Below, piece by piece: positions 49,393 through 58,418 of a DNA stretch of 64,000 nucleotides (position 1 is the stretch's first letter; every line of letters starts with the position of its first letter). Below the pieces are notes generated by a model. That model saw only the letters and a list, made by a program, of their open reading frames with translations. It did not search any database and was not told where the DNA came from. The position numbers and the translations under genes are program-made. Source of the DNA: Bin87 sp034423595. GTDB taxonomy: Bacteria; Chloroflexota; Dehalococcoidia; Lucifugimonadales; UBA3495. The stretch is from contig OZ242258.1 of NCBI GenBank assembly GCA_965207025.1, positions 2,728,001-2,792,000 on the forward strand, read 5' to 3'.

Positions 49393-49453
49393 GTAGCAGG
49401 GACGCGGTAATGGCGGTAGCAGGGACGCGGTAATGAGGGTGGTAGGGACCCGG
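49392..49453. repeat. Short tandem repeats downstream of the NYN gene
   Basis: About 2.7 copies of a 23-26-bp unit GGTAGCAGGGACGCGGTAAT, the last degenerate (GGTAGGGACCCGGTTATG) and reaching the NYN stop codon. Confidence 0.6.
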
Positions 49454-50695
49454 TTATGACAGGTTGGTGAGGCGGTGGCGGGCGTCGGGGGTCATTTCGT
49501 AGCGTCGGGGTTTTTCGCTGGCGAGGACGACGCCATGCCCTTCCATAATGGGCCACAGTTGCCGGGCGAACCAGGTGCCGAACTGCGCGGCGGTGTAGGA
49601 CGCGGCCGGGTGTTGGGGATGCAGTTGTTTCAGGGCGCTCTGGGCGTCGGAAGCTTTGAACAGGTCGTCAGTGATGCCAGTGGCGACGGCGGCGGCCAGC
49701 TGCGGCGGCGTGAGTTCATCGCCAACTTTGACGGGGCCGGCCGGCCGGGCTGGAGTCGATTCAGCGTCAGTTTTGTCTTGGCTCGTCGGTTGGGGTTGCG
49801 GCCCAGTGATGGATTCCTTGGCGGCCTGAGTGATTTCGTAGGTGCGCGGCGAGCTTTTTCGAGTCATCAGCACACCACGTTTTTGCAGTATGGGCCAGAC
49901 TGCTTTGAGCAGGAACGTGCCGAATTGGGCCGGGCCGGCGGCAGCCGGATGTCTGGGCCATAGCTCCTGGAAAACGTCGTGGGCATCGGTGACTTTGAAC
50001 TTGCCTACGTTCAGCCGGCGTATCAACTGGTCGGCGATGGTTTCGTTGCCTGGGTTGTCGCCGTTGGCTGCCGGAAGGGCTGGCCGCGCGGCTTCCGGCA
50101 AGGGTTTGGGCGCCGGTTCGTCAACTGCCGCAACCGGCACAGCGGGGGTGGCGGACAGGTCCCAGCGCATGGCGTCGGGGATGAACCGTTCCATTTCCGA
50201 TGATAGCGCTCCGGCGTCGGGGGATGTAATCCAGAGGAATGGAGTATGCTCCAGCCCGGCAGAATGGGCCATTTCCTTGATCTTGACGAACAGGGCGCCA
50301 AAGTCGCTGTCGTTGCTGACCACGGCAACGGCGGCGGCCTGGCTGGTGACCAGATCGGCCACGGCATCGGCGGTGATGGCGAGGTCGGCGGAATTTTTCG
50401 CCCGGTTGTTGCTGAAGTGCTGGACGCCGCGAACTCGCACGCGCAAATCGGGGTACGACGATTCGGCCCACATTTCCCATACCGCGATTTTGTCGGCCCG
50501 CACGTAGAGAGATACGCTGCCCAGTGGGAGGGGCCCTGGCCAGTCCGCGACGATCTGCGCGACGATATTCTGAGCGTGGTCGGAGTCCCGAAGGTTTTCG
50601 GTATCGACGTAGATGGCCGCGCCGGGGGATGGGATGGCGGGGTGGTGGTCGGTGGGGAGGATGATCATATTATGTGCCGACAAGGATATGGTCAT
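49454..50695 (-). CDS. NYN domain (PIN-like) RNase with two LOTUS/OST-HTH-like domains
   Basis: A 413-residue protein. The NYN domain spans about residues 25-175 with AIYVDTENL (Asp31), AKNSADLAITADAVADL and AVVSNDSDFGAL, the conserved acidic triad of PIN/NYN nucleases. Two similar C-terminal modules follow (KVTDAHDVFQELWPRHPAAA and KASDAQSALKQLHPQHPAAS), OST-HTH/LOTUS-like, linked by a low-complexity Pro/Gln region. Probable RNA-binding ribonuclease. ATG 50695 overlaps the upstream protease-like gene by 4 bp. Confidence 0.87.
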   Translation of the reverse strand: MTISLSAHNMIILPTDHHPAIPSPGAAIYVDTENLRDSDHAQNIVAQIVADWPGPLPLGSVSLYVRADKIAVWEMWAESSYPDLRVRVRGVQHFSNNRAKNSADLAITADAVADLVTSQAAAVAVVSNDSDFGALFVKIKEMAHSAGLEHTPFLWITSPDAGALSSEMERFIPDAMRWDLSATPAVPVAAVDEPAPKPLPEAARPALPAANGDNPGNETIADQLIRRLNVGKFKVTDAHDVFQELWPRHPAAAGPAQFGTFLLKAVWPILQKRGVLMTRKSSPRTYEITQAAKESITGPQPQPTSQDKTDAESTPARPAGPVKVGDELTPPQLAAAVATGITDDLFKASDAQSALKQLHPQHPAASYTAAQFGTWFARQLWPIMEGHGVVLASEKPRRYEMTPDARHRLTNLS

Positions 50696-51099
50696 AAAGT
50701 CAGCAAGCCCGGCACGAGCTGCCCTTGTTTCGGATCGGCAGCCAAGCCAAACACGGCCAACGTCAACGAGCCTATAACAACCTCGTGCAAATCGTCCCCG
50801 AAGACGATTTGATTGGTAAATGTTTTGCCATTCAATTCCATTTGGACAGATCCGATACCCAGTTGTCTGACTAAGCCATCCGTACGGCGGAACTGCTGGT
50901 AATGCTCTCGCGTTGTACCCAGTTGCTCTAGGACCTGGCGCGGTACGATGGAGTAAAGGTACCGGGTGTCCACCACACCTTCCAAGCGACGGGCCTGAAC
51001 ACCGTCAGGCCCGTAAATGACGAACGGGACGCTGAAAGTGCCGGCTACAGCGTCCCCTCCGATGGTGTGACCGGCATATGTCCGTGTGTGTTCCGTCAT
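50692..51099 (-). CDS. Retropepsin-like aspartic protease family protein, DTR variant
   Basis: A 135-residue protein with LEGVVDTRYLYSIVPRQVLE, comparable to VDTGASHSMFPASVL in the gene at 53717. The catalytic D-T-G is D-T-R, so activity is doubtful. Later GSVQMELNGKTF and EVVIGSLTLAVFGL complete a half-barrel. ATG at 51099 chosen (MTEHTRTYAG). Coupled to the NYN gene. Confidence 0.65.
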   Translation of the reverse strand: MTEHTRTYAGHTIGGDAVAGTFSVPFVIYGPDGVQARRLEGVVDTRYLYSIVPRQVLEQLGTTREHYQQFRRTDGLVRQLGIGSVQMELNGKTFTNQIVFGDDLHEVVIGSLTLAVFGLAADPKQGQLVPGLLTL

Positions 51100-51107
51100 A
51101 TAGCGGG

Positions 51108-52235
51108 CTACACAAACTCCGGCTGCTCGAAGGTTCCGCCCACCACCGGGTTGGCGTCCAGGCCCAGCCACTGCTCCACCAGGGCGCCGTACACGCCGCG
51201 GAAGTCCGTGTTGAAGGCCAAGTCGCCCTCGACGAGATCGCCTTCGGCCAGGGACGGGTAGGCTCCGTACATGCCGCCGCGCACCGGGTCGCCGATGGCA
51301 AAGGCCACGCCGCCGCTGCCGTGGTCGGTGCCGCTGCCGTTGTCTTTGACGCGCCGGCCGAACTCGGTGAAGGCGAACATCACCACGTTGTCTGCCGCGT
51401 TGTGCTCGCGCAGATCGGCGTAGAAATCGCTGACGGCGCGGCTGAGGTCGCCAAGGAGCTTGGGATGGACGTCGGCCTCGCTGGCGTGGGTGTCGTAGCC
51501 GCCCTGCTGGGTGTAGAAAACGCGAGTGCCGAGGTTGGCAGTGAGGACCTTGGCGATGCCCTGGAGGTTCCTGGCGATGCTGGTATCGGCGTATTCCACG
51601 CTGGACGTGTACATGTCGGGAGCGGCCTTGAGTATGTCGGCGCCCTTAAGGGCGTCGAGTCCCGTCTGGCCGAGGTAGTCCATGGTTGCGCCAAGGCCGA
51701 CGGTGGGGGAATACATGCGGGCGAAGATGTCCAATGCCTGGGAGCGTTCCGGCTCGCCCTGAATGCCCGTCAAAACCCCATAGGTTTCCAGGATGGCGAC
51801 GGAGGCCACGGGCACACCAGACAGCGCCATGGCCCGGGGGAGGCCGCGTCCGAAGTTGACGCCGGTGAGCACGTTTTCGGCGTGGGGGTCGATGTCGCGG
51901 ATGACGCGGCCCAGCCAGCCCTCGGTGCCCACCTTCTCCGGCTCGCAGGTATGCCAGATGTCCATGCTGCGGAAGTGGGAGCGGTTGGGCGTTGGGTAGC
52001 CGATGCCGTTGACAACGGCGACTTTGCCGGCGTCGTACAACTGCTTGAATTCGGGCAGGGCAGGGTTGAAGCCGTAGGTGTCGTCGATGGGCAACACCCG
52101 GTCGGCGGGAATGCCGACGGTGGGCCGGTTATCGTGGTAGCGACCATCATTATATGGAATGACGGTGTTAAGGTAGTCGTTGCCGCCGGTGAGCTGGATG
52201 ACGACGAGAATGGGGTCTTTGGTGGTGCTGGTCAT
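51108..52235 (-). CDS. DUF1501 family protein
   Basis: A 375-residue protein. ILVVIQLTGGNDYLNTVIPY, NRSHFRSMDIWHT, TQQGGYDTHASE, FTEFGRRVKDNGSGTDHGSG are DUF1501 signatures, alkaline-phosphatase-like with Asp/His metal ligands. No Tat signal is found in the 375-residue version starting at ATG 52235, unlike many relatives. Lies in the same direction as the aspartic-protease and NYN genes. Confidence 0.93.
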   Translation of the reverse strand: MTSTTKDPILVVIQLTGGNDYLNTVIPYNDGRYHDNRPTVGIPADRVLPIDDTYGFNPALPEFKQLYDAGKVAVVNGIGYPTPNRSHFRSMDIWHTCEPEKVGTEGWLGRVIRDIDPHAENVLTGVNFGRGLPRAMALSGVPVASVAILETYGVLTGIQGEPERSQALDIFARMYSPTVGLGATMDYLGQTGLDALKGADILKAAPDMYTSSVEYADTSIARNLQGIAKVLTANLGTRVFYTQQGGYDTHASEADVHPKLLGDLSRAVSDFYADLREHNAADNVVMFAFTEFGRRVKDNGSGTDHGSGGVAFAIGDPVRGGMYGAYPSLAEGDLVEGDLAFNTDFRGVYGALVEQWLGLDANPVVGGTFEQPEFV

Positions 52236-52267
52236 GGCGTCAATACTCCGTGGAGTGTGATGGCCGT

Positions 52268-52276
52268 AGTTTAGCA
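52268..52276 (-). promoter_or_regulatory. Extended -10 of the DUF1501 gene
   Basis: Minus-strand TGCTAAACT, 32 bp upstream of ATG 52235. Confidence 0.35.
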
Positions 52277-52321
52277 CAATGCGCTCAGTGCCCGGTAAGC
52301 CCCGTGGCAGAGCCACGCCGA

Positions 52322-52330
52322 TGGTACAAT
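52322..52330 (+). promoter_or_regulatory. Extended -10 (TGGTACAAT) upstream of Uma2 gene 5
   Basis: Identical to the motif at 40096; 40 bp upstream of ATG 52371. No good -35. Confidence 0.4.
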
Positions 52331-52370
52331 GCCGTTAGTCGGTTCATCGCCTGCATCTTTGGAGAACGTC

Positions 52371-53009
52371 ATGACAACGACGCATAGCCGGGCACTACGC
52401 CAATTCACCGCCGCCGAAAGGGAGGCGATGGTCGCTTGCGGGATTTTGCCGGAGCATGCAAGCCGGCGTTTCACAGTGGATGAGTACCTGGCCCTGGGCG
52501 CCGCCGGCATTTTGACGAAAGAAGAACGTGTTGAACTGCTGGACGGAGAGATAATCCAAATGGCGCCCATTGGCAACCGACACCGGAACAGCGTGAACTG
52601 GCTGGCAGACTTGATGGGCGAGGCTTTCGGGGGCCGGGCCATGGTGCAAGTGCAAGGTTCTATCCAGCTGGATGACGCCAGCGCCCCGCAGCCGGACATC
52701 GCGGTCATCCGACGAGGTTCCATCAACGAGATCGGGCCGGTACTGCCGTCCGATGTGTATTTGCTGGTTGAGGTTGCCGACAGCTCGCTGGAGTTTGACT
52801 TGGGCGAGAAGTTGGCCGGCTACGCCGCTGCCGGCATCCCCGAAGTGTGGGTTGCCAACCTCCGCGCCGGTGAGTTGGTGGTCAACACTGAGCCGGAAGG
52901 GTCCGCCTACGCCAACGCCCGCGTTGTTCCGCTGGACGGCACAGTGAGCCCACGGGCGTTCCCTGACGCTGTGCTGGCGGTGGCCGACTTTATTCCGGCC
53001 GTTGACTGA
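52371..53009 (+). CDS. Uma2 family restriction-endonuclease-like protein 5
   Basis: A 212-residue protein with FTVDEYLALGAAGILTKEER, VELLDGEIIQMAPIG, SAPQPDIAVIRR, VYLLVEVADSSLEFDLGEKL and YAAAGIPEVWVANL: the most canonical Uma2 in the window, with Asp, Glu and Lys all in place. ATG 52371 has GGAGAA nearby. Overlaps the DUF998 start by one base. Confidence 0.93.
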   Translation: MTTTHSRALRQFTAAEREAMVACGILPEHASRRFTVDEYLALGAAGILTKEERVELLDGEIIQMAPIGNRHRNSVNWLADLMGEAFGGRAMVQVQGSIQLDDASAPQPDIAVIRRGSINEIGPVLPSDVYLLVEVADSSLEFDLGEKLAGYAAAGIPEVWVANLRAGELVVNTEPEGSAYANARVVPLDGTVSPRAFPDAVLAVADFIPAVD

Positions 53010-53644
53010 TGAGCTGGTGCTGGCTCATCGTCGGTCTTGCCGTTTACTATCCTTTAGTGCTTTTTGGCGGCGCGGCGCTGAAGGCGGAATACAGCCAGGT
53101 TAGCCAGTACATTAGCGAGCTCAATGCTACGGGCTCGGATTGGAATTGGCAGATAGGCTACCTGGGGTTTCTCCCCCTGGGTTTGCTTGGCCTCATATTA
53201 CTGCTGGCGGTTGCGCCACGCGCAAGATTGAACGGTATCAGTAAAGTCGGCTGTTGGTTGCTTATTGCTGAACCAGTGGCCTATGCTGGCTCAGCTTTTG
53301 CGCCCTGCGATTTGGGATGTCCTACGATGGGCAGTCTTTCCCAGAATGCGCACAATTTCCTGTCCGCAATCACGCTCGCCATGACCACGCTCGGGTTGAT
53401 TTTGCTGTCCTGCAACAGCAGACTCTCGCCAGTCCAGAGAGTGGCTTGGTTGGTGTTGGCCGCAACCTTTATCACGCTCTACGCATTTGCGCTAGTGCCT
53501 GATCTCGCTCAATGGCGAGGCTTGCTACAGCGTATCGCAGAGGGGATCCTCTATAGCTGTTTGTGCCTTATCAGTTGGCGGCTATTGGCGGATCGTAACG
53601 ATCCGACGGAACTGAACGAGTCAAGAAAATTGTACTCGCTCTGA
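53009..53644 (+). CDS. DUF998 family membrane protein
   Basis: A 211-residue protein with about six membrane helices. YSQVSQYISELNATGSDWNW is the DUF998 loop; FAPCDLGCPTMG carries two Cys. AT-richer than its neighbour. Role unknown; start coupled to Uma2 gene 5. Confidence 0.87.
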   Translation: MSWCWLIVGLAVYYPLVLFGGAALKAEYSQVSQYISELNATGSDWNWQIGYLGFLPLGLLGLILLLAVAPRARLNGISKVGCWLLIAEPVAYAGSAFAPCDLGCPTMGSLSQNAHNFLSAITLAMTTLGLILLSCNSRLSPVQRVAWLVLAATFITLYAFALVPDLAQWRGLLQRIAEGILYSCLCLISWRLLADRNDPTELNESRKLYSL

Positions 53645-53716
53645 AACCGGCGCATGGTTACTTTGGCTAGCTACCCTAGCAACAATCGCTCAGAGCTATT
53701 AAGCCCGCCCGCCGCG

Positions 53717-54076
53717 TCAGATTCTAACTCTGCTGGTGCGTTCTAACACTTCATTGACGGGATCAACCTTGAGCAACAGCATCTGTAGCGTCGTCGCTCC
53801 GACTACGCTGGCGTCTTCTCCCTCCGGCCCGAAAAGCACCCGGCAAGCCCCCTCTTCTCCATCAATGTCTATCAACGCCCACCCGCTCCAATAGGATACA
53901 TCGTTCCCATCAGCAAGCGTACCGGTGACCTGTGAGCGACGTGATATCCGCAGTCCGTCCAGCACCGATGCCGGAAACATGGAGTGAGAAGCGCCGGTAT
54001 CCACCAGCGCTTCCATTTCAAACATATCCCCGCCGTCCGGATTGCCGACGCGAACGGGGGTTGAGAATGTGCCCAT
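53717..54076 (-). CDS. Retropepsin-like aspartic protease
   Basis: A 119-residue protein with MEALVDTGASHSMFPASVLD, the catalytic D-T-G-A, and VVGATTLQMLLLKVDP as the second conserved piece. Such single-lobe proteases must dimerise. ATG 54076 follows GGGAGAAGG. It lies 29 bp downstream of the LLM gene 2. Confidence 0.82.
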   Translation of the reverse strand: MGTFSTPVRVGNPDGGDMFEMEALVDTGASHSMFPASVLDGLRISRRSQVTGTLADGNDVSYWSGWALIDIDGEEGACRVLFGPEGEDASVVGATTLQMLLLKVDPVNEVLERTSRVRI

Positions 54077-54105
54077 TCCCTTCTCCCTACTCTGAAGGCG
54101 TGCGG

Positions 54106-55230
54106 CTACTTGAAGTGCGGTATCACGTCCTCCGAGAGGCACTTCAGGGTATCCATCACCACCTCGCGCGGCACGGATGATGTCCAGTTGCACTCGAACA
54201 TGATCTCGTCGGTGGTGAACTGCTCCCGGAACAGGTGAATCTTCTCGACCACTTCTGCCGGCGTGCCGAAGAGGTTGACCTCCTGGGTTGCTTCGGGACC
54301 GGCGCTGCCCGCGTCGGTGCTGCCGATGGCGAGACGACCGGCGTAGTAGATGCGGGCCAGGTCCATCAGGTTTTCAACACGGCGGTCGGCCTTTTCCTGG
54401 GTGTCGGCGACGAGAGTGGGCACCCGCACCACGGTGGTGGGCTCGCCCTCGTGTCCGGCGTCGATGTAAGCCTTACGGTAGTCCTGAACATCCTGGCGGA
54501 GGATGGCGGAGCCGCGCAGGTTGTGGGGCGAACTGCCCGCGCCGATGGCGATGCGATAGCCATGCTCGCCCATGGGGACGAAGCTCTCCTGGCTGTCCAC
54601 CGGAAGCAGCATGGGCATCGGGTTCTGCACCGGCTTGGGGATGCTCATGTAGTCCTCGTAGAAAGCCGGATAGTTGAAGTACTTGCCCTCAAATCCGGAG
54701 AACTTGTCCTCGGTCCAAAGCTGCTTTAGGAGCTCCAGGTACTCATAGAAGTACTCCCGCCGTTCGTCGGAACCGCGAGTGCGGGCCCCGGGGCCGTAAA
54801 TGAACCGGCCTTCGCTGACCTGGTCCACTATGGCAACCTGTTCCGCGACCTGGAAGGGATCCTCAGGCTGGAGATTGTCGAAAGCGTACCTTTCGTGGGG
54901 CAGCGCCCGCGGCGATGGTTCCTCGCCAGGCAGTCGCAGGGTGGGGCGGTGGATGGACGTGCCGATCCTGATGTTCTTGGTGTGGTTGGCGATGATGCCG
55001 GAGAGCATGATGGACTGGGGGTCCATACTGCCCTGGGTGGAGAAGTGGCCGCCGCCGAACCAGACATAGTCCCAGCCGGCGGCCTCGATGTGATCGATCT
55101 CTTGAAAATTCTGCTTGTAGGCTTCGGCTTCGAGGAGCTTGCCGCCGGCGTATTCAGGGTCCCAGGGGACCTTGCCGCCCTCATAAACGGCGTTCCAGGT
55201 GGTAAATAATCCAAAGTCCATCTTGGCCAT
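54106..55230 (-). CDS. LLM-class flavin-dependent oxidoreductase 2
   Basis: A 374-residue TIM-barrel protein with AAGWDYVWFGGGHFSTQGSM, IRIGTSIHRP, DPFQVAEQVAIVDQVSEGRF and FGTPAEVVEKIHLFRE. Distinct from LLM 1 in sequence. Cofactor FMN or F420 not decidable. ATG 55230. Confidence 0.93.
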   Translation of the reverse strand: MAKMDFGLFTTWNAVYEGGKVPWDPEYAGGKLLEAEAYKQNFQEIDHIEAAGWDYVWFGGGHFSTQGSMDPQSIMLSGIIANHTKNIRIGTSIHRPTLRLPGEEPSPRALPHERYAFDNLQPEDPFQVAEQVAIVDQVSEGRFIYGPGARTRGSDERREYFYEYLELLKQLWTEDKFSGFEGKYFNYPAFYEDYMSIPKPVQNPMPMLLPVDSQESFVPMGEHGYRIAIGAGSSPHNLRGSAILRQDVQDYRKAYIDAGHEGEPTTVVRVPTLVADTQEKADRRVENLMDLARIYYAGRLAIGSTDAGSAGPEATQEVNLFGTPAEVVEKIHLFREQFTTDEIMFECNWTSSVPREVVMDTLKCLSEDVIPHFK

Positions 55231-55378
55231 TTTCGTTCCTCCCTGGGTCCGGTTGGATACTGAGATTCGTATCCGTCAATTTAGCACCGGCACGGGAAAA
55301 GCGTCAACGTTGGGCCAACCGCAACTAGAACCAATCAAAGGGGTTACCGTGCGCCATGACGTGTTGACGATATTCACC

Positions 55379-55481
55379 CGTCATTCCGGACTTGATCCGG
55401 AATCCATTGTTACGAGCAAGCGTAACTCCTGGAGCCAGCCGCACGCAGACTTTCTGGATTCCGGCTTTCGCCGAAATGACG
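55379..55481. repeat. REP doublet (REPIN-like), 103 bp
   Basis: CGTCATTCCGGACTTGATCC unit and inverted partner ending GAAATGACG, flanking a spacer of 50 bp, between the Asp23 operon end and LLM gene 2. Confidence 0.7.
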
Positions 55482-55508
55482 ATAGAAAATGGCAGATTGT
55501 CATCGCGC

Positions 55509-55739
55509 CTAACGGTTCCGATTCATGAACAAGACGTCGATCAGCGCTCTGAGGGCCTGTATATCCACTTGGCCGGTGGCCAGCCGCCAGGCCAGCCACA
55601 TCACAAAGCCAACCAGCAGGCCGACCAATGTAAACAGGACGACGAGTCCGGCTGCGGCGGCGCCCTGCCAGACGAGGATCACGCCGAAGATGAGGCCACC
55701 TATGAGACCGGAAAGTATCAAACCGGGCATCGGTTTCAC
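55509..55739 (-). CDS. Small DUF2273-like membrane protein
   Basis: A 76-residue protein of two helices (LILSGLIGGLIFGVILVW and LVGLLVGFVMWLAWRLA). DUF2273-like partners accompany Asp23/AmaP in Gram-positive-like genomes. Overlaps the upstream gene by 4 bp. Confidence 0.65.
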   Translation of the reverse strand: MKPMPGLILSGLIGGLIFGVILVWQGAAAAGLVVLFTLVGLLVGFVMWLAWRLATGQVDIQALRALIDVLFMNRNR

Positions 55740-56314
55740 CTCGTCAAAACCGGCTGGTCGCGGTCGCCCTGGTAGCGGGCGCGAATTGGAACGTCAATGA
55801 CGGTCAGGCTGGTCAACCGTTCGACCACCTCCCGGATGTCGTGCTGAATATCCGCAGTTACTTCCGGAACGTCCGCGCCCATACGAAGACCGACTGAGCA
55901 TTGAATCACAAGGCCGGCCGGCGTAACGCGAACACTGCAACGGACGTTGCGCACCTCGCGGTTGGCGCGGGCGGTGCGTTGGGCCAACTGTACAATGCTG
56001 TCGATGGACATGCGCACGGCGCCGTTGGGCTCTGAGCTGACGAGCACCATTCCGGGAGCGGCAGTGCGGGTAAGCATCCTCATTTCCAGCGCCAGAAGAA
56101 CGAGCCCAACGGCGATGAATCCAACGGCGATGCCCACGTCGCGCCACCAGGCGCCGCCGGTATCCTGGGTTATGAGGGTAAGTTGCTGGCGTAGGGGCGA
56201 AATAGGCACCGCCTGCGGAGCGAGGGCGTCGGTGATTACCAGCAGCATGAGCACCCCGACGACGACGCTCGCCAGGGCGCCCAAAGCAACCAGTAAGCCG
56301 TTGAAGGCATTCAT
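55736..56314 (-). CDS. amaP: AmaP-like alkaline shock membrane anchor protein
   Basis: A 192-residue protein. Two N-terminal membrane helices (LVALGALASVVVGVLMLLVI, VGIAVGFIAVGLVLLALE) precede a cytoplasmic Asp23-like domain with CSVRVTPAGLVIQCSVG. Anchors Asp23 proteins to the membrane in the family model. Confidence 0.77.
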   Translation of the reverse strand: MNAFNGLLVALGALASVVVGVLMLLVITDALAPQAVPISPLRQQLTLITQDTGGAWWRDVGIAVGFIAVGLVLLALEMRMLTRTAAPGMVLVSSEPNGAVRMSIDSIVQLAQRTARANREVRNVRCSVRVTPAGLVIQCSVGLRMGADVPEVTADIQHDIREVVERLTSLTVIDVPIRARYQGDRDQPVLTR

Positions 56315-56326
56315 GCCTAGCGATAT

Positions 56327-56773
56327 TTAGACTACGCCACGAGACGGGCCGCCGGACGGGAATTCGATTCCGACCACGCCGACGTTGATTTCCTTGGCTA
56401 CCAGGCCGATCTGGTCAAACAGCTCCTGGGCGACGACCTCGCGGATTTCCTGTACGACGCTGGGGATACGGTGCCCGTACACCATTACCACGTCCAGGTC
56501 AACGATGGCCTCCTTCTGACCGGCTTCGACTCCCACGCCGGTTGCCCTGGCAGACGCCGGCGAACGGACCGTATCGGCCACCGCGCGCAGAATGCCGCCG
56601 GTATTGCCCAGTCGGTCCACGCCAGAGACGCCGCTGACCACGTGGCCGACGATGGCAGCCACAACGCTGGCCTCAATCTTGGTCGCGCCGGGTACGCCGC
56701 TGGGATTGTCGGTAGAGAAGGGGAATGCGTCGGGATGGAAAATTTCCGCCGCTACGATTTCGCCATCTGGCAT
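56327..56773 (-). CDS. Asp23/Gls24 family envelope stress protein
   Basis: A 148-residue protein with TKIEASVVAAIVGHVVSGVSGV, VDLDVVMVYGHRIPSVVQEIREVV and EINVGVVGIEF, the alternating strand/helix pattern of Asp23. First of a three-gene operon with amaP and DUF2273-like. ATG 56773 follows GAGGACC. In Chloroflexota the function is unclear; in Firmicutes it relates to cell-envelope homeostasis. Confidence 0.9.
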   Translation of the reverse strand: MPDGEIVAAEIFHPDAFPFSTDNPSGVPGATKIEASVVAAIVGHVVSGVSGVDRLGNTGGILRAVADTVRSPASARATGVGVEAGQKEAIVDLDVVMVYGHRIPSVVQEIREVVAQELFDQIGLVAKEINVGVVGIEFPSGGPSRGVV

Positions 56774-57002
56774 AGAGGTCCTCCTGTTTGTTCATGATCC
56801 TTGGCGAGCGCTATCGCCACTGATAATTTCGGTCACTTAATGCTATCACAACTTCAGCATCGGTAGATTGAAACCGTGAGATATGGAGAGTTGGTACCTT
56901 GCTTTGCTTTATGATCCCGGATTGAATCGCCCAGGAAGTTCTTGTACTATCTGGCGACAGTATAAAGGGAAGTTCAGGCACGATGTCCAGTAAGGAGTGA
57001 TT

Positions 57003-58418
57003 GTGGCGGCGGACAAAACCATTTTAGAGACACTGTTCGCGATTCCAAGTTGGGATGGCGCGCGAGTCCAGGAAGTTGAGATTACGGGCGGGGGAGACCC
57101 GATATTGCCAACGCCTTTCCGGATTGGGGATACCGCGGCGGCCAGCCTGGCAGCCGTGGGCCTGGCCGTGTCGGATCTCTGGGAACTGCGCACCGGTCGT
57201 CGTCAGGAGATCGCGGTCAACGCCAGGCGGGCGACGGCATCGCTGCGCAGCAGCCAGTACCTGAAACTGGACGGCGAGCGGGTCGCACGGGAGCGGCCTT
57301 CGGTGATGGGGGTGTATCCGGCAAAAAACGGACGCTGGAGCTACCTGCACTGCAATTTCCCCAACCACCGGGACGCAGCCCTGGGCGTGCTGGGCGTGGA
57401 AGAAGACCGTGAAGCGGTGCGGCGCGCGGTGGCCCAGTGGGACGCTCTGGAGCTTGAGGAAGCCATCATCGCCGCCAAAGGGGCCGGCGGGATGGTACGA
57501 TCCATGGATGAATGGGCGCAGCATCCACAATCCGCAGCCATCGCATCCCTGCCGCTGATGGAGATTGACCGCATCGGAGACAGCCCGCCGGAGCCGCTGC
57601 CGGAAGGTTCGCAGCCCCTTTCGGGTGTCCGGGTATTGGATTTGACGCGAGTGTTGGCAGGGCCGACCTGCGCGCGGACGCTGGCGGAACACGGCGCGGA
57701 CGTACTCAAGGTTACCGCCGCACATCTGCCCAGCAGCGGGATACAGGAGTTCGACACGGGGCACGGGAAGCTGTCCACGCACCTGGACCTGCGCAACGAC
57801 GGGGATATCGAGACGTTGCGGGGATTGGTTCGGGAAGCGGACGTGTTTTCGCAGGGATACCGACCCGGTACGCTGGCGCAGCGGGGTCTTTCGCCGGAGG
57901 ATCTCGCCCAAGTGCGGCCCGGCATCGTGTACGTTTCGCTGTCCGCATTTAGCCGGGTTGGGCCGTGGGCGGAGCGCAGGGGCTTTGACACGGTGGTGCA
58001 GACGGTGAGCGGGATAACCCACCGGCAGGGACAACTGTTCCCCGGGGCGGAACCCGGCCCGCAGTTTTACCCCGTTTCGGCCATCGATTATCTGACGGGA
58101 TATTTGATGGCTTTCGGAACCATGCTGGCCCTGGCCCGGAGAGTGCGGGAGGGGGGCAGTTGGTTGGTGCGCATCTCGCTGGCGCAGGTTGGCCGATGGC
58201 TGGTGAACCAGGGCCAGATTTCCGAACCGGAACTTGAAGCCGTACCCGCGGAATTCGCGCCGGAGGAGATAGAAATCTGGTCAACGGAGACCGAGGTGAC
58301 GGCCGGTCGTTTGAGCCACCTTGCGCCAACGCTTGAATTATCGGAAACCCGACCTTACTGGCTACGACCGACAGCGCCCCTGGGGTCTCACGATCCGGTG
58401 TGGCCGAGTCGAGACTGA
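57003..58418 (+). CDS. CaiB/BaiF-type CoA transferase family protein
   Basis: A 471-residue protein. Residues about 35-205 resemble the C-terminal half of a CaiB domain (AAVGLAVSDLWELRTGRRQE), and from about 205 begins the canonical N-terminal half (PLSGVRVLDLTRVLAGPTCA, EHGADVLKV, GFDTVVQTVSGI). So the chain looks permuted relative to standard CaiB, as in a known about 450-residue subgroup. Moves CoA between carboxylic acids. GTG 57003 is chosen, five bases after AAGGAG. Confidence 0.82.
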   Translation: MAADKTILETLFAIPSWDGARVQEVEITGGGDPILPTPFRIGDTAAASLAAVGLAVSDLWELRTGRRQEIAVNARRATASLRSSQYLKLDGERVARERPSVMGVYPAKNGRWSYLHCNFPNHRDAALGVLGVEEDREAVRRAVAQWDALELEEAIIAAKGAGGMVRSMDEWAQHPQSAAIASLPLMEIDRIGDSPPEPLPEGSQPLSGVRVLDLTRVLAGPTCARTLAEHGADVLKVTAAHLPSSGIQEFDTGHGKLSTHLDLRNDGDIETLRGLVREADVFSQGYRPGTLAQRGLSPEDLAQVRPGIVYVSLSAFSRVGPWAERRGFDTVVQTVSGITHRQGQLFPGAEPGPQFYPVSAIDYLTGYLMAFGTMLALARRVREGGSWLVRISLAQVGRWLVNQGQISEPELEAVPAEFAPEEIEIWSTETEVTAGRLSHLAPTLELSETRPYWLRPTAPLGSHDPVWPSRD

